Below are positions 45,535-45,616 of a stretch of DNA of 45,616 nucleotides, in pieces; within the stretch, counting starts at the first letter, position 1, and each line of letters begins with the position of its first letter. The notes beneath the pieces are model-generated. The model was not told where the DNA came from. It searched no databases and saw only the letters and a list, made by a program, of their open reading frames with translations. Made by a program: the position numbers and the translations under genes. Origin of the DNA: Cryobacterium algoritolerans. GTDB lineage: Bacteria; Actinomycetota; Actinomycetes; Actinomycetales; Microbacteriaceae. The DNA lies in assembly GCF_004402785.1 (NCBI RefSeq), contig NZ_SOFP01000035.1, positions 5,160 through 50,775 of the forward strand, given 5' to 3'.

Positions 45535-45571
45535 CTCCTTCCACCGTGTGAGCGCCACACGGTGGAAGGAG
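45535..45571 (+). promoter_or_regulatory. Perfect hairpin that buries the istA ribosome-binding site
   Basis: CTCCTTCCACCGTGTG (45535-45550) pairs over 16 bp with CACACGGTGGAAGGAG (45556-45571) across a 5-base loop. GGAAGGAG at 45564-45571 is the ribosome-binding site of the ATG at 45580, so a transcript entering from outside would hide it. Confidence 0.75.
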
Positions 45572-45579
45572 TACCGGCA

Positions 45580-45616
45580 ATGGTACGGAAGATCAAAGCG
45601 AAGCAGATCCTGCAGC
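45580..45616 (+). CDS. istA: IS21 transposase IstA, N-terminal fragment
   Basis: Twelve codons, MVRKIKAKQILQ, before the window ends. This opening, the 8-base spacing from GGAAGGAG and the upstream AGCCCCAC repeats fit actinobacterial IS21-family istA. IstA is the DDE transposase that works with the ATPase IstB, expected beyond the edge. Confidence 0.6.
   Translation, partial: MVRKIKAKQILQ

Larger units (their letters stand above)
45449..45616 (+). mobile_element. Left end of an IS21-family element, cut by the window
   Basis: Three copies of AGCCCCAC lie at about 45471, 45497 and 45519 in the same orientation, in the spacing of repeated transposase-binding sites seen at IS21-family ends. 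An istA-like start follows. The exact terminal base cannot be set without the right end; 45449 is an estimate. Confidence 0.6.

Overview
The window comes from a high-GC actinobacterium, most likely a member of Microbacteriaceae (genus not resolved; a Cryobacterium/Leifsonia-like organism is my guess). The lineage is shown by rbpA, the mycothiol gene mshC, the WYL regulator pair pafB-pafC beside tatA-tatC and helY, a PAC2-family protein and an actinobacterial-type trmI. Most genes use GTG or ATG starts and overlap or abut their neighbours.

Region 1 (1-18.7 kb) is core genome. A partial gene and an SDR oxidoreductase read leftward. NfeD and an SPFH/stomatin protein, a frameshifted glycerophosphodiesterase and rbpA read rightward. 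A long leftward gene train then runs HAD phosphatase, trmI, FKBP lipoprotein, pafB, pafC, a small membrane protein, tatA, tatC, helY, lnt. PAC2 diverges from it, and mshC, uppP and an M20 peptidase read leftward. The arrangement resembles the actinobacterial Pup-proteasome neighbourhood, but no pup, dop, pafA, arc or prcBA lies between trmI and pafB.

Region 2 (18.8-25.2 kb) is accessory DNA directly downstream of a tRNA-Leu(GAG) gene. It holds a leftward two-gene operon (a tyrosine-recombinase-like protein that lacks several catalytic residues, overlapping a 644-residue DDE-transposase-like protein), a divergent small possible DNA-binding protein with inverted repeats between them, about 1.3 kb of poorly coding DNA, and a TIR-domain protein with an N-terminal zinc-finger-like motif beside a small divergent membrane protein. 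This is the best place in the window for an undescribed system.

Region 3 (25.3-34.5 kb) is metabolic: a CycA-type D-Ala/D-Ser/Gly transporter, alanine dehydrogenase, a divergent PucR-type regulator and alanine racemase form an alanine-use cluster. PEP synthase and its bifunctional regulatory kinase/phosphorylase follow.

Region 4 (34.5-45.6 kb) is a mosaic of intact genes and debris: a PucR C-terminal remnant with a nonsense codon, a GNAT acetyltransferase, the start of an adenylation-domain protein, a chlorite-dismutase-like protein, a broken cupin-DUF2249 gene, an aconitase of the short type, an orphan cytochrome oxidase subunit I, a perfect 70-bp tandem duplication, two unknown genes, a 5'-truncated-looking PD-(D/E)XK nuclease with a zinc ribbon, and the left end of an IS21-family element whose istA ribosome-binding site lies inside a perfect 16-bp hairpin.
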